A stretch of DNA of 64,000 bases from Roseomonas sp. (GTDB taxonomy: Bacteria; Pseudomonadota; Alphaproteobacteria; Acetobacterales; Acetobacteraceae): assembly GCA_020249145.1 (NCBI GenBank), contig JADCGF010000007.1, positions 124,001 through 188,000 of the forward strand. The letters are read 5' to 3'. The first letter of the stretch is position 1. Each line of letters begins with the position of its first letter. The notes beneath the pieces were generated by a model, which was given only the letters and a program-made list of their open reading frames with translations, was not told the DNA's origin and searched no databases. The position numbers and the translations under genes are program-made. Shown here piece after piece: positions 52,767 through 62,920 of the stretch.

Positions 52767-54173
52767 ATGGCGACCACTCTTCTGACACTGGCTTATCTTG
52801 TGGCATCAGTGCTGTTCATCCTGGCACTGCGCGGGTTGAGCCACCCGGAAACCAGCCGCCAGGGCAATATGCTTGGCATGATCGGCATGGCGGTGGCGAT
52901 TGCCGCCACCTTGCTGAAGCCAGGCATGAGCATTGGCGGCATTGGGCTGGTGATTGCGGGCCTGGCCATTGGCGGCGCCATCGGCACCATTGTTGCCCAA
53001 CGCATTCAAATGACGTCACTGCCGCAGCTTGTGGCGGCCTTCCATTCTCTGGTGGGCTTGGCCGCAGTGTTCGTGGCGGCGGCAGCGTTTTATGCGCCGG
53101 AGAGCTTCGGGATTGGCGTGCGCGGCAATATCAAGGGCGCGTCTTTGGTTGAAATGTCGCTGGGGTTGGCGATTGGTGCCATCACCTTCTCGGGCTCTGT
53201 GATTGCCTTTGCGAAGCTGGATGGCCGCATGTCTGGCGCGCCGATCATGTTCAAGGGTCAGCATATGCTGAACCTGGGGCTTGGCATTTTGCTGGCGCTG
53301 CTGGTGGTGCTGTTCGTGATCACGGGCAGTGATGTGCTGTTCTGGATGATTGCCATCCTGTCCTTCGTGCTGGGCTTCTTGCTGATCATTCCGATTGGTG
53401 GCGCGGATATGCCTGTGGTTGTGTCCATGCTGAACAGTTATTCCGGCTGGGCGGCGGCGGGCATTGGCTTCACCATCGGCAATTTGCTGCTGATTGTGAC
53501 CGGTGCGCTGGTGGGTGCTTCCGGTGCCATCCTGTCCTACATCATGTGTAAGGGCATGAACCGCAGCATCATCAATGTGCTGTTGGGTGGCTTCGGGTCT
53601 GAAGGCGGCACGGCAGCGGCCGGTGGCGCGGCGGTGGATCGTCCGCCAGTCAAGGCCGGCAGTCCGGAAGACGCGGCCTATATGATGAAGAATGCGCAGA
53701 AGATCATCGTGGTGCCTGGCTATGGCATGGCGGTGGCGCAGGCGCAGCAGGTGCTGCGTGAGATGGCCGATCTGCTCAAGAAGGAAGGGGCTGAAATCAA
53801 ATACGCCATCCATCCTGTGGCGGGGCGCATGCCCGGCCATATGAACGTGCTGCTCGCCGAAGCCAATGTGCCTTATGATGAGGTGTTTGAGCTTGAGGAG
53901 ATCAATGCCGAATTCGCCGATGCCGATGTGGCCTTTGTGATCGGGGCGAATGACGTGACCAACCCGGCGGCAAAAACCGATAAATCATCCGCGATTTACG
54001 GCATGCCCATTCTGGATGTGGAACGTGCGAAGACCGTGTTCTTCATCAAGCGCGGCATGGCGAGCGGTTATGCCGGTGTTGATAATGAGCTGTTCTTCCG
54101 CCCAAATACGATGATGCTGTTTGGTGACGCGAAGAAGGTCACGCAAGAAATTGTGCAAGCATTGCAGCGCTGA
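52767..54173 (+). CDS. pntB: NAD(P) transhydrogenase subunit beta
   Basis: A 468-residue inner-membrane protein: about nine transmembrane helices (residues 1-260) and a C-terminal NADP(H)-binding domain III with GYGMAVAQAQQ and IGANDVTNPAAKTDKSSAIYGMPIL. It carries out the NADPH side of the transhydrogenation and proton translocation. It ends the operon, and a strong terminator follows 21 bases after its stop. Confidence 0.96.
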   Translation: MATTLLTLAYLVASVLFILALRGLSHPETSRQGNMLGMIGMAVAIAATLLKPGMSIGGIGLVIAGLAIGGAIGTIVAQRIQMTSLPQLVAAFHSLVGLAAVFVAAAAFYAPESFGIGVRGNIKGASLVEMSLGLAIGAITFSGSVIAFAKLDGRMSGAPIMFKGQHMLNLGLGILLALLVVLFVITGSDVLFWMIAILSFVLGFLLIIPIGGADMPVVVSMLNSYSGWAAAGIGFTIGNLLLIVTGALVGASGAILSYIMCKGMNRSIINVLLGGFGSEGGTAAAGGAAVDRPPVKAGSPEDAAYMMKNAQKIIVVPGYGMAVAQAQQVLREMADLLKKEGAEIKYAIHPVAGRMPGHMNVLLAEANVPYDEVFELEEINAEFADADVAFVIGANDVTNPAAKTDKSSAIYGMPILDVERAKTVFFIKRGMASGYAGVDNELFFRPNTMMLFGDAKKVTQEIVQALQR

Positions 54174-54194
54174 TTGGCGCTTAGTTCAGTGAAG

Positions 54195-54224
54195 CCCGGC
54201 TGATGAAAATCAGCCGGGTTTTTT
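54195..54224 (+). terminator. Rho-independent terminator of the pnt operon
   Basis: CCCGGCTGAT and ATCAGCCGGG form a 10-bp stem with a GAAA loop, followed directly by TTTTTT (54219-54224). It lies between pntB and the convergent TrmJ-like gene; the minus-strand gene ends at 54223, so the T-run overlaps its final codon. Confidence 0.95.
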
Positions 54225-55047
54225 ATTCCTCAAGCCATGGCGCTTTCTCATCGTCACGCGGCGGGCGGCCGCGCTTCATGCGCCCACGCGATAATTCCGT
54301 GACCACGCCATGCAGGGTGCGGAGTTCCTGTTCCGTCACCTCGCCACGCTGGAACCAATGGCGCAGATTGCGCACCATGCCGGGGCGCTTTTCCTGATTG
54401 TCGAGAAAGCCAGAGGCATCCAATTCCGCGATCAGCCGGCCCAGGAAGATATCCAATTCCCCCTTGGTCGCGACATGGGTTTCATTGGTCATGAGGTAGC
54501 GCGGGGGCGTTGCCTCGGCGGCCATCCACCATTCATAGGCCAGGATCATCACGGCCTGGGCGAGGTTGAGCGAGTTGTGTTCAGGGTTCAGTGGATAGCG
54601 CACCAATGTGTCGGCGCGCGCGAGGTCCTCGGCTTCCAAGCCCGCGCGTTCGGGGCCGAATAGCACGGCCACGCGCTGGCCTTTGGCATTGATGGTGCAC
54701 AAATCCTCAGCCGCCGCGCGGGCATTGCGTACCGGCATCACCACATGGCGCGGGCGCGGGCAAGTTGCGAAAACGCGATGGCAATCCGCCAAAGCGGCAT
54801 CGAGCGTATCAAACACCTGCGCGGCGTGGATGATGGGATCAGCGCCAGAAGCGGCAGGCAGTGCATCCGGCTGCGGCCAGCCATCGCGCGGGGCGACGAT
54901 GCGCAAATGGAACAAGCCGCCATTGGCCATGGCGCGGGCCGTGCTGCCGATATTGCGCGCCATTTGCGGGCGCACCAGCACGATAATGGGGCTTTCACCC
55001 GGCGGCGGCCTGAGTGGCGCCCCCCCTTCCCCGCGCCCGCCTGTCAT
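54223..55047 (-). CDS. trmJ: TrmJ-like tRNA (cytidine/uridine-2'-O-)-methyltransferase
   Basis: A 274-residue SpoU-family methyltransferase. The SPOUT motifs are LVRPQMARNIGSTARAMANGG (motif 1), AVLFGPERAGLE (motif 2) and NSLNLAQAVMILAYE (motif 3), the order typical of TrmJ/YfiF proteins that methylate position 32 of tRNA. The N-terminus is Gly/Pro-rich and the C-terminus has an additional helical tail rich in Arg (GRMKRGRPPRDDE). The ATG overlaps the stop of the upstream DUF305 gene (ATGA). Confidence 0.88.
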   Translation of the reverse strand: MTGGRGEGGAPLRPPPGESPIIVLVRPQMARNIGSTARAMANGGLFHLRIVAPRDGWPQPDALPAASGADPIIHAAQVFDTLDAALADCHRVFATCPRPRHVVMPVRNARAAAEDLCTINAKGQRVAVLFGPERAGLEAEDLARADTLVRYPLNPEHNSLNLAQAVMILAYEWWMAAEATPPRYLMTNETHVATKGELDIFLGRLIAELDASGFLDNQEKRPGMVRNLRHWFQRGEVTEQELRTLHGVVTELSRGRMKRGRPPRDDEKAPWLEE

Positions 55048-55391
55048 CGCGCCAGGAAGGCCCGTAATTGGGTGATTTCGGCTTCCTGGGCGGTGATGAT
55101 GCTTTCCGCGAGGCGCCGCATTTCCGGGTCCTTTCCATGGCGCAGAACCACGCGCGCCATATCTATCGCACCTTGGTGATGCGGGATCATGCCGGCGGCA
55201 AAATCCCGATCCGCATCGCCGGTGAAGCGGATGTTCATGTCGCGGTGCATCTTGTCATTCGCGGCGCGGAATTCGCGCGTGGAAGCCGGTTCATTCGCGC
55301 CGGGGCGCGCGCCGTGGCCTTGATGGCCCTGTTGCGCGAAGGCAGGCAGGGCAAGGGTGGCGAGCGTTAGGCAAAGGGCGATGCGCTTCAT
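55044..55391 (-). CDS. DUF305-domain periplasmic protein
   Basis: A 115-residue secreted protein with signal peptide (MKRIALCLTLATLALPAFAQ) and the DUF305 core FRAANDKMHRDMNIRFTGDADRDFAAGMIPHHQGAIDMARVVL. The Met/His-rich segment MIPHHQ is associated with copper in related proteins. Function is otherwise unknown. It is coupled to the TrmJ gene (4-base overlap), which is functionally unrelated, and is separated from cysS by 60 bases. Confidence 0.87.
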   Translation of the reverse strand: MKRIALCLTLATLALPAFAQQGHQGHGARPGANEPASTREFRAANDKMHRDMNIRFTGDADRDFAAGMIPHHQGAIDMARVVLRHGKDPEMRRLAESIITAQEAEITQLRAFLAR

Positions 55392-55451
55392 GATGAGGCT
55401 CCCGGTTTTTGGTTCAACCGGGAAAGGCTGCGGCTTGCCATAAGGGGAAGG

Positions 55452-56876
55452 TCAAGCGCGTTTCCAGCCTGTGCCACCGGCGCCATCTTCCAGAATGATG
55501 CCCTGCGCCTTCAATTCATCGCGAATGCGGTCAGCTTTCGCCCAGTTCTTCGCCTGGCGGGCCGCAAGCCGCGCGGCGATGGCGGCTTCAATCGCGGCGG
55601 CATCATCGCCATCGCCTTGCAGCCAATGGGCGGGGCTGCTTTGCGCCACACCCAGCACGGAAGCCGCTTCACGGAAGGCCGCAACCACCGCACCGATTTC
55701 GGGCGCTTCACGCAGACCCATGCGTTCCAGCACGACATTGGGTGAGCCACCCACCGTCAGCGCATTGGCGAGCGTCCGCAGGTCTCGCAGCCGCGCCAGC
55801 GCCAATGGCGTGTTCAAATCATCGCGTAGCGGTTCCAGCGCCCAATCCGCCATGCGCGCGGCGTCATCATCTGCACGCGCCACTTCAGCACGCGCCAGCA
55901 TGGCGTAATGATCATCCAGCTCCGCCTTGGCTTCATTCAAGCCTGCTTCCGTGTAATCCAGCGATTGGCGGTAATGGGTGCGGAGCAGCAGCAGCCGAAA
56001 CGCCTCACCGGCCCAGGCGCCCTTCTTCAGGATATCGCGCAGGGTGAGGAAATTGCCGAGGGATTTCGACATCTTCTCCCCATCCACCATCAGCATGCCG
56101 TTATGCATCCAATAACGGGCAAAGACGGTGCCGGGGAAAGCGCAGACGGATTGGGCGATTTCGTTTTCATGATGCGGAAAAATCAGATCTTGCCCGCCGC
56201 CATGGATATCAAAACTCTCGCCCAAATGCTTCCAAGACATGGCAGAGCATTCAATATGCCAGCCAGGTCGCCCCCTTCCCCAAGGGCTTTCCCAGCCAGG
56301 CGTTTCGGCATCGCTTGGCTTCCACAAAACGAAGTCACCAGCATCGCGCTTATAGGGCGCGACATCCACCCGCGCGCCGGCGAGCAATTCATCCGGCGAT
56401 CGGCCAGAGAATTTACCGTAATTGGCAAAGGATGGCACCGAGAAAAGCACATGGCCATCCGCCGCATAGGCATGGCCATTGGCGACCAGGCGCTCGATCA
56501 GCGCAATCATTTCCGCGATATGGCCGGTGGCGCGCGGTTCCACATCAGGCGGCAGGGCGCCCAGCGCTGCCATATCCGCGTGAAAATCGGCAGTCGTGCG
56601 CGCGGTGATGGCGGCGATGGGTTCACCGGTTTCGCGCGCGCGCGCATTGATCTTGTCGTCTATATCCGTGATGTTGCGCGCATAGGTCACGCGCGGATAA
56701 AGCCTGCGCAGCAAGCGCGCCAGCACATCAAACACCACCACAGGCCGAGCATTGCCGAGATGCGCGAGGTCATAAACCGTGGGCCCGCAGACATAGAGCT
56801 TCACGTGCTGGGGATCGAGCGGGTCAAAGCGGCGCTTCGCCCGCGCCGCGAAATCATGCAGGAAAAGCTCGGCCAT
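55452..56876 (-). CDS. cysS: Cysteine--tRNA ligase
   Basis: A 474-residue class Ia synthetase. Zinc-binding Cys30 lies in [10 protein letters not shown], the HIGH-type H39-L-G-N42 follows, and the KMSKS loop is [11 protein letters not shown]. Further zinc ligands are in [11 protein letters not shown] and [14 protein letters not shown]. Normal length. The upstream gltX stop is 3 bases from its start, so the two ligases are cotranscribed. Confidence 0.98.
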   Translation of the reverse strand: MAELFLHDFAARAKRRFDPLDPQHVKLYVCGPTVYDLAHLGNARPVVVFDVLARLLRRLYPRVTYARNITDIDDKINARARETGEPIAAITARTTADFHADMAALGALPPDVEPRATGHIAEMIALIERLVANGHAYAADGHVLFSVPSFANYGKFSGRSPDELLAGARVDVAPYKRDAGDFVLWKPSDAETPGWESPWGRGRPGWHIECSAMSWKHLGESFDIHGGGQDLIFPHHENEIAQSVCAFPGTVFARYWMHNGMLMVDGEKMSKSLGNFLTLRDILKKGAWAGEAFRLLLLRTHYRQSLDYTEAGLNEAKAELDDHYAMLARAEVARADDDAARMADWALEPLRDDLNTPLALARLRDLRTLANALTVGGSPNVVLERMGLREAPEIGAVVAAFREAASVLGVAQSSPAHWLQGDGDDAAAIEAAIAARLAARQAKNWAKADRIRDELKAQGIILEDGAGGTGWKRA

Positions 56877-56879
56877 GCT

Positions 56880-58214
56880 TCAGCCTCCTCCCGCAATCTT
56901 CAAGCGCAGCGCTGCGCGGTCGCGCCCGATCAGCGGCAGGATGGTGCCGATATCCGGGCCGTGATCTTCGCCCGTCAGCGCAAGGCGCAGCGGCAGGAAC
57001 AACGCCTTGCCCTTGCGGCCAGTGCTTTCCTTCAGCACACCGGTCCAGGCGCCCCAGGTGGCGCCATCCCAGGGTTCCGCCGGCATGGCGGCGAGGGCAG
57101 CGCGCAGGAAATCACCTTCGTTTTCCAGAACGGGCGGTACGATGGTGCCGCGCACCACATCAAACCAGGGCTTGGCTTCGCGCAGCAGATCGAGATTGCC
57201 GCGCACCGCAAGCCAGAAATCCTCATCCGCACCTTCGGGCAGCCTATCCTTCACCGCGTCAAAGCTGATGCCATGCAAAAGCTTTCTGTTCAGCGCCAGC
57301 ATATGGCGCGGATCGAAACGCGCGGTGGATTGGGAGACCTTGCCAAGATCATAAGTGGGCGCGAGGTCAGCGGGCATCCCCGCGACGGGATCATTGGAAG
57401 TGCCAAGCGCCGCCAAATACCCAACAAGCGCCGCCGGTTCGATACCATCCTTGCGCAAATGCCGGAGCGAAATGGACCCCAAGCGTTTGGACAGCGCGCC
57501 GCCTTCCGCATCCGTCAGCAGCGGCAAATGCCCGAAGGCCAGCGCGCCCTGCTTGCCGCCAAGGGCTTCAAAAATATCAATCTGAATGCCGGTATTGGTG
57601 ACGTGATCCTCACCACGCACAATATGCGTGATGCCCATTTCCAGATCATCCACCACGGATGTGAAGGTATAAAGGGGCGAGCCATCCGCGCGGATCAGCA
57701 CCGGGTCTGAAATCGCCGTGAGCTTCACGCTGCGATCACCCAGCACTTGATCCCGCCAGGAAACCGATCGGGAGGAGAGCAAAAAGCGCCAATAAGGCTG
57801 CTTGCCATTCGCCAAGGCGCGTTCCAATTGCTCGGCGGTCATTTTCAGCGCTTCGCGATCATAAAGCGGCGGCTTGCCTTCGCGCCGGCGGCGTTCGCGC
57901 TTGTAGGCGAGTTCTTCCTCAGTTTCGAAGCAAGGATAAAGCCGGCCGGCGGCCTTGAGCTTCTCAGCCGCTTCCGCATAGCGATCAAGCCGATCGGTCT
58001 GCCGCACCAGCCCATCCCAGGGCAGGCCAAGCCAGGTCAGGTCTTCCTCAATCGCTTCGGCATATTCAGCGCGTGAACGTTCGGTATCCGTATCATCTAG
58101 CCGCAGCAGAAATTGCCCACCATGCCGGCGCGCCAAAAGCCAATTCGCGAGTGCCACGCGCGCATTGCCAACATGCAAAAGCCCGGTGGGCGACGGGGCG
58201 AAACGGAGCTTCAT
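56880..58214 (-). CDS. gltX: Glutamate--tRNA ligase
   Basis: A 444-residue synthetase with RFAPSPTGLLHVGNAR (H14-V-G-N17) and the KMSKS-type loop GALSKRLGS (about residue 240), in which the usual Lys-Leu is altered. The anticodon-binding C-terminus contains LPLRLALTGEDHGPDI. The length, a little below the 470-490 of many GltX, is like that of the second paralogue found in alphaproteobacteria, so it may charge tRNA-Glu and/or tRNA-Gln. Overlap with the next upstream gene is ATGA. Confidence 0.95.
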   Translation of the reverse strand: MKLRFAPSPTGLLHVGNARVALANWLLARRHGGQFLLRLDDTDTERSRAEYAEAIEEDLTWLGLPWDGLVRQTDRLDRYAEAAEKLKAAGRLYPCFETEEELAYKRERRRREGKPPLYDREALKMTAEQLERALANGKQPYWRFLLSSRSVSWRDQVLGDRSVKLTAISDPVLIRADGSPLYTFTSVVDDLEMGITHIVRGEDHVTNTGIQIDIFEALGGKQGALAFGHLPLLTDAEGGALSKRLGSISLRHLRKDGIEPAALVGYLAALGTSNDPVAGMPADLAPTYDLGKVSQSTARFDPRHMLALNRKLLHGISFDAVKDRLPEGADEDFWLAVRGNLDLLREAKPWFDVVRGTIVPPVLENEGDFLRAALAAMPAEPWDGATWGAWTGVLKESTGRKGKALFLPLRLALTGEDHGPDIGTILPLIGRDRAALRLKIAGGG

Positions 58215-58591
58215 GCCTCATCCTCCGCATCCTCATCACGACGCGGATCGAGGATGCGCCAATTACGTTCTTCAGTGTCTTTAACAGGGGTTTCGGCGAA
58301 ACCCTTCAATTCACTGCCACTCACCCAGGCGGCTTCGGCAGCGCCAACCACTTCCGCATCCTCACCAAAGGCAAACCAGGCATCCAGCACGGCTTTCGCA
58401 TCCAAGCCCGGCGCGCGGCAGCGTTCCACCGAATCCCGCACATAGCGGCGCGCGAAGGCATTGGCGTGCTCAATGGAAAGAAAGCCGCAGATTTCCTCCA
58501 CCGGGTCGCTGCCATTGCCGCCCGACAAATCCATGATGCGCACGATCAGATCGCCACCACCGAAAAGCTGAGGATCGAGACCGCTGCTCAT
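58211..58591 (-). CDS. Conserved-looking protein of unknown function
   Basis: A 126-residue acidic protein with no signal peptide or hydrophobic helix. The visible blocks are LIVRIMDLSGGNGSDPVEEICGFLSIEHANAFARRYVRDSVERCR and ILDPRRDEDAEDEA; one Trp-rich stretch (AVLDAWFAFGEDAEV) may form the core. I do not recognise the family. Both ends overlap neighbours by 4 bases (nadE stop with its ATG, its stop with the gltX ATG), so it must be translated with them and may assist one of those enzymes. Confidence 0.75.
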   Translation of the reverse strand: MSSGLDPQLFGGGDLIVRIMDLSGGNGSDPVEEICGFLSIEHANAFARRYVRDSVERCRAPGLDAKAVLDAWFAFGEDAEVVGAAEAAWVSGSELKGFAETPVKDTEERNWRILDPRRDEDAEDEA

Positions 58592-60252
58592 GAAATCAAC
58601 GCCGTGAAGCCATTGGTGATGGGGTAACGCCGATCCCGCCCAAAGGCGCGCGGCGTAATCTTCACGCCGGGCGGTGCCTGCCGGCGCTTATATTCCGCGC
58701 GATCCAGCAAGCGCCAAACCCGCAGCACCAAGGCGCGATCAAAGCCATCCGACACCAGCGCATCCACGGATTTTTCGCCTTCCACCAGCCCTTCCAGAAT
58801 GGCGTCCAGCACCTCATAGGGAGGCAGACTGTCCTGGTCCTTCTGATCCGGCTTCAATTCAGCGCTGGGTGGCTTGGTAATCACGCGTTCCGGCATCACC
58901 ATGCCACGCGGCCCCAAGGCGCCGGCGGGGCAATGTTCATTGCGCCAACGAGACATCGCAAAGACGGTAGTCTTGTAGACATCCTTCAAGACGGAATAAC
59001 CGCCGCACATATCGCCATAGATCGTGGCATAGCCCGTGCTCATTTCACTCTTATTGCCGGTGGTCAGCAGCATATCGCCAAACTTATTCGAAAGCGCCAT
59101 CAACGTGACGCCTCGAATCCGTGATTGCAGGTTTTCTTCCGTGATATCGGGCGGGCGATTGCCGAAGGCTGGCGCCAACATCCCCGCGAAAGCCTCCATC
59201 GCCGGGCCGATCCCGATATTCTCATAGCGAATGCCCAGAAGCTGCGCGCATTCGGCGGCATCTTCCAGGCTTTCGATGCTGGTATAGGGCGATGGCATCA
59301 TCACCGCGCGCACGCGATCCGGCCCCAGCGCATCTACCGCCACCGCTGCGGAAATCGCGGAATCAATGCCGCCGGAAAGGCCAAGCACCACACCGGGAAA
59401 ACGGTTCTTGTTCACGTAGTCGCGCAGCCCCAGCACCATGGCGCCGTAAATCTGTTCCAGCCTTGGCAGCGCGGGCGCGATTTCTCCCGCCGCGCAAACA
59501 AGCACGCCGCCATCGCGGCGCCATTCGGTGATGCGCAGCCCCTCGGTAAACATGGGCAGCACATGCGCGAGTGACCGATCCGCATTCATCACAAAGGATG
59601 CGCCTTCAAACACCAGTTCATCTTGGCCGCCGACTTGGTTCACAAACACAAAGCCAAGCCCGGTTTCCACGCAGCGTGATACCGCCAGATCAAGCCGCGC
59701 CTGATGCTTTTCAGCTTCGAAAGGCGAACCATTGATGGCGATCAGGATTTCAGCGCCGGTTTCACTGAGTGTTTCGGAAACAGCAGGGAACCACCAATCT
59801 TCGCAAATCATCAAGCCAAGACGAAAGCCCCGAAAGGGAATGGGTCCAGGTGCAGGACCGGCATCGAACACGCGCTTATCGTCAAACACACCGTAATTGG
59901 GCAATTCATGCTTGGCTCGCCGCGCGGCGATTTGCCCGGCTTCCAACAGGAATAGCGCGTTGAAAACCTTCTCCCCATCCCGCCAGGGGCCACCCATCAC
60001 AAGGCCAGGGCCGCCATCGGCGGTCTCGGCGGCCAGGGCAGCGATCTCGGCTTCGCAGGCAGCGATGAAGGCGGGCTTGCGCACCAAATCTTCCGGCGGA
60101 TAGCCGGCGATGGAGAATTCCGGCGTCACCACAAGATCGGCGCCAAGTCTCGCGGCTTCCGCGCGGGCTTTGCGGATCAGCGCCGCATTAGCGGTCAGTG
60201 CGCCTTCATGGGGGTTGAGTTGCGCAAGCGCGATTTTCAGGGTTTCAGCCAT
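58588..60252 (-). CDS. nadE: Glutamine-dependent NAD+ synthetase
   Basis: The 554-residue enzyme makes NAD+ from deamido-NAD+. The N-terminal CN-hydrolase (glutaminase) domain has the catalytic triad Glu45 (TPEFSIAGYP), Lys114 (KHELPNYG) and Cys150 (LMICEDWWFP); the C-terminal synthase domain has the P-loop GLSGGIDSAI and NKSEMSTGYATIYGDM. The N-terminus reads LKIALAQLNP. It is followed by a coupled unknown gene and gltX, and preceded by a gap holding repeat copy C. Confidence 0.97.
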   Translation of the reverse strand: MAETLKIALAQLNPHEGALTANAALIRKARAEAARLGADLVVTPEFSIAGYPPEDLVRKPAFIAACEAEIAALAAETADGGPGLVMGGPWRDGEKVFNALFLLEAGQIAARRAKHELPNYGVFDDKRVFDAGPAPGPIPFRGFRLGLMICEDWWFPAVSETLSETGAEILIAINGSPFEAEKHQARLDLAVSRCVETGLGFVFVNQVGGQDELVFEGASFVMNADRSLAHVLPMFTEGLRITEWRRDGGVLVCAAGEIAPALPRLEQIYGAMVLGLRDYVNKNRFPGVVLGLSGGIDSAISAAVAVDALGPDRVRAVMMPSPYTSIESLEDAAECAQLLGIRYENIGIGPAMEAFAGMLAPAFGNRPPDITEENLQSRIRGVTLMALSNKFGDMLLTTGNKSEMSTGYATIYGDMCGGYSVLKDVYKTTVFAMSRWRNEHCPAGALGPRGMVMPERVITKPPSAELKPDQKDQDSLPPYEVLDAILEGLVEGEKSVDALVSDGFDRALVLRVWRLLDRAEYKRRQAPPGVKITPRAFGRDRRYPITNGFTALIS

Positions 60253-60260
60253 GCGCGCCT

Positions 60261-60293
60261 TCTAGAGCAGAAAGCCTCGGGGTGAAATCACCC
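60261..60293. repeat. Inverted repeat, copy C of a dispersed family
   Basis: TCTAGAGCAGAAAGCC leads into GGGTGA and TCACCC around AA. On the complement strand the leader resembles the flanks of copies A and B (GAGCATCTGAAAGCC, GAGCGTTTTCAAGCC), although the arms differ. It lies in the 60-base gap between nadE and the nicotinate phosphoribosyltransferase. Confidence 0.45.
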
Positions 60294-60312
60294 AAAGTGA
60301 GGGGTCTCAGCC

Positions 60313-61500
60313 CTACCCGCCATTCCGCCGGCGGCTCTCACCATGTTTCAACAAGAATTCGCGGCCAAGCTTCACGCGCGGCACGCCATCATAGGCAACA
60401 ATATCTGCCGTGGCATAGGTTTCGGACCATGTATTGGGGATGAAGCTGCCGGTGCCCACCACATCAATCGGCGCCTTGGCTTCCGCCATAACACGGCATT
60501 TGGTGACCCCGAAACCCGAGGAAGCAACAATCCTCACCTTGGGGAAGCCGGCCTCATCCAAGGCTTCGCGCATCCGCCAGACGGCAGCGGCGGAAACCCC
60601 GGTGCCGGTCAGGTGGCGCAACTCAGTCTCGCTACGGTAGCGGCGGGTCGCCTGCGGGGCGTGGCGTTCCAGAACAGCGTAGCTTTCCGCGGGGTCCAGC
60701 CCCTCAAGAAAGCGCCCGCCATGGGTGTCGAGCCGCATGGCGAGCCGCCCGGCAGCGGCCAATTCCGGGAAGCGGCGCGCCACAGCAAGGCCGTCGGAAA
60801 CTTCTCGGCCAAAGTAGTCCACCAATACCGTCAGGTTTTCATCCGGGAAGGTTTCGTGGAACATCTCGGCGGCGCGCACCGTGCTGCCGGCATAGCCGAT
60901 CAGCGCATGCGGCATGGTGCCATAGCCGCGCGGCGCGCCGAACCAATGGGCCGTGGCGTCATTGGCATTACCGATGAAACCCTTGGCGCCTTCTGCCTGC
61001 GCGGCGCGGCTGCCAACAGAAGCCGCATAGGCCATCATGTCTTGCATTTCAGCGCCCGCGCAGTGGCGCGCTTCCATGGCCAGAAAGGCAGTTTGCGGCA
61101 ATTCAACGCACATTTGATAGGCGTTATGCGCCGCCACACATGCCGCGCCGAGCTTCTGGAGCAGCATGGTTTCCAGATCCACCAATTGCACGAAAGATCC
61201 AGTGATATAAAGCAAAGGATCGCCAGCGCCGACCCATTGCCCTTCTTCATGCATCACTTCGATCTGAAACGCCGTGGCACGAGACGCCGCCACCGCGCGC
61301 AACCAATCCAGCATTAACCGAGGTGCCGCAATTACCGGGCGGCGCAAAAACACCGCATAGGTCACTTGCGTATCGCCAAAGCGGCTGACCACCGCCTTGG
61401 TGCGGTTGAAATAGCTATCGGCGCGGGCGGTAATCACCGCATCCGTCACATCGGATGCCGCCGGAAGGGTTGTTCCCTCCCGGCTGCTGGGCGCGTTCAC
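60313..61500 (-). CDS. pncB: Nicotinate phosphoribosyltransferase-family protein
   Basis: A 395-residue phosphoribosyltransferase that converts nicotinate and PRPP to nicotinate mononucleotide, the NAD salvage route feeding nadE next to it. Landmarks include [35 protein letters not shown], the conserved His-rich [15 protein letters not shown] and the phosphate-binding [15 protein letters not shown]. The start is GTG at 61500; it overlaps the stop of the DAHP synthase gene (GTGA), so the two are coupled. Members of this subgroup are sometimes annotated as quinolinate-type or unknown, so the substrate is likely but not certain. Confidence 0.88.
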   Translation of the reverse strand: MNAPSSREGTTLPAASDVTDAVITARADSYFNRTKAVVSRFGDTQVTYAVFLRRPVIAAPRLMLDWLRAVAASRATAFQIEVMHEEGQWVGAGDPLLYITGSFVQLVDLETMLLQKLGAACVAAHNAYQMCVELPQTAFLAMEARHCAGAEMQDMMAYAASVGSRAAQAEGAKGFIGNANDATAHWFGAPRGYGTMPHALIGYAGSTVRAAEMFHETFPDENLTVLVDYFGREVSDGLAVARRFPELAAAGRLAMRLDTHGGRFLEGLDPAESYAVLERHAPQATRRYRSETELRHLTGTGVSAAAVWRMREALDEAGFPKVRIVASSGFGVTKCRVMAEAKAPIDVVGTGSFIPNTWSETYATADIVAYDGVPRVKLGREFLLKHGESRRRNGG

Positions 61501-62876
61501 TGCGCTGCCTGGGCCGGTGCGGTCAGGCCGGCCACGCGCCGCGCCTTCAATTCCTCGGCGATCAGGAAGGCGAGTTCCAGCGATTGTTCCGCATTCAAGC
61601 GCGGATCGCAGGAAGTGGCGTAATTGGCCGAAAGATCGGTCTCCGAAAGCTTATGGGCGCCGCCCAGGCATTCGGTGACGTCACTGCCGGTCATTTCCAC
61701 ATGCACGCCGCCGGCGAAGCTGCCTTCCGCTTCATGCACGTCAAAAAAGCCGCGCACTTCAGAGATAATGGCATCAAAGGGTCGGGTCTTATAGCCGGCA
61801 ACGGTGGTGGTATTGCCATGCATGGGATCGCAGAGCCACACCACGTTTCGCCCCGCACGCGTCACGGCGCGGACCAAAGGTGCCAGCTTCGCTTCCACCT
61901 TATCCGCCCCCATGCGGGAGATCAGCGTCAGCCGCCCCTTTTCATTGGCGGGGTTCAGGATTTCCGTCAGCCGCACCAATTCATCCGGCTCCATGCTGGG
62001 GCCGACCTTCATGCCGATGGGGTTCTTCACGCCGCGCAGGAATTCCACATGCGCCCCTTCCGGCTGGCGCGTGCGATCCCCGATCCAGAGGAAATGCGCC
62101 GAACAGGCATACCAATCGCCCGAGGTGGAATCCACGCGCGTCATCGCCTGTTCATAAGGCAGCAACAGGCTTTCATGGCTGGTGTAGAAATCAGTCTCCC
62201 GCACTTGCGGCAGGTCTGACATGCCGCAGGCCTGCATGAAGGCGAGCGTTTGATCAATGCGGGTCGCGAGATCCGCGTAGCGCTCGGCCAGCGGGCTTCT
62301 TTCGACAAAGCCGAGATTCCAGCGATGAACCTGATGCAAATCCGCATAGCCGCCGGTCGCGAAGGCGCGCAGCAGATTGACCGTGCCGGCGGATTGCATA
62401 TAGGCGAATTCCATCCGCGACGGATCGGGGATGCGCGAAGCCGCATCGAAATCCGGGCCATTGATGATGTCGCCGCGATAGGAAGGCAGCGTCACGCCAT
62501 CACGCGTTTCATGATCGGAAGATCGCGGCTTGGCGAATTGCCCGGCCATGCGACCAAGCTTCACCACGGGCAGCGCGCCACCGAAGGTGAGCACCACGGC
62601 CATTTGCAGCAGCACGCGGAAAGTGTCGCGGATCACATTGGCGGTGAAATCACCAAAGCTTTCGGCGCAATCGCCCCCTTGCAGGACAAAAGCCTGGCCA
62701 TCGCCGGCACGCGCCAAGGAGGCCTTCAGGCGCCGGGCCTCCCCGGCAAAAACCAGCGGGGGAAATCGCGCGATCTTGGCTTCCATTGCGGCCAAAGCCG
62801 CCTGGTCGGGATATTCCGGCACTTGCCTGATCGGCATGTTCCGCCATGATTCCGGGCTCCAGCCCCGCGCAGTCAT
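61497..62876 (-). CDS. 3-Deoxy-7-phosphoheptulonate synthase, class II (DAHP synthase)
   Basis: A 459-residue enzyme for the first step of the shikimate pathway, of the plant-like class II type. The start [19 protein letters not shown] and the blocks [66 protein letters not shown] and [19 protein letters not shown] are characteristic. Metal-binding Cys, His, Glu and Asp are all in place. It heads a run with the nicotinate phosphoribosyltransferase and is divergent from the beta-lactamase-like gene across 105 bases. Confidence 0.95.
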   Translation of the reverse strand: MTARGWSPESWRNMPIRQVPEYPDQAALAAMEAKIARFPPLVFAGEARRLKASLARAGDGQAFVLQGGDCAESFGDFTANVIRDTFRVLLQMAVVLTFGGALPVVKLGRMAGQFAKPRSSDHETRDGVTLPSYRGDIINGPDFDAASRIPDPSRMEFAYMQSAGTVNLLRAFATGGYADLHQVHRWNLGFVERSPLAERYADLATRIDQTLAFMQACGMSDLPQVRETDFYTSHESLLLPYEQAMTRVDSTSGDWYACSAHFLWIGDRTRQPEGAHVEFLRGVKNPIGMKVGPSMEPDELVRLTEILNPANEKGRLTLISRMGADKVEAKLAPLVRAVTRAGRNVVWLCDPMHGNTTTVAGYKTRPFDAIISEVRGFFDVHEAEGSFAGGVHVEMTGSDVTECLGGAHKLSETDLSANYATSCDPRLNAEQSLELAFLIAEELKARRVAGLTAPAQAAQ

Positions 62877-62920
62877 TTCCGCCTATCTCCTGATTACAAG
62901 AACAGGCACAATAACCACGG

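Noticed and set aside
55908..57710. 600-codon plus-strand frame across cysS and gltX
   Set aside because: It crosses two secure tRNA ligase genes on the other strand and has no protein-like features.
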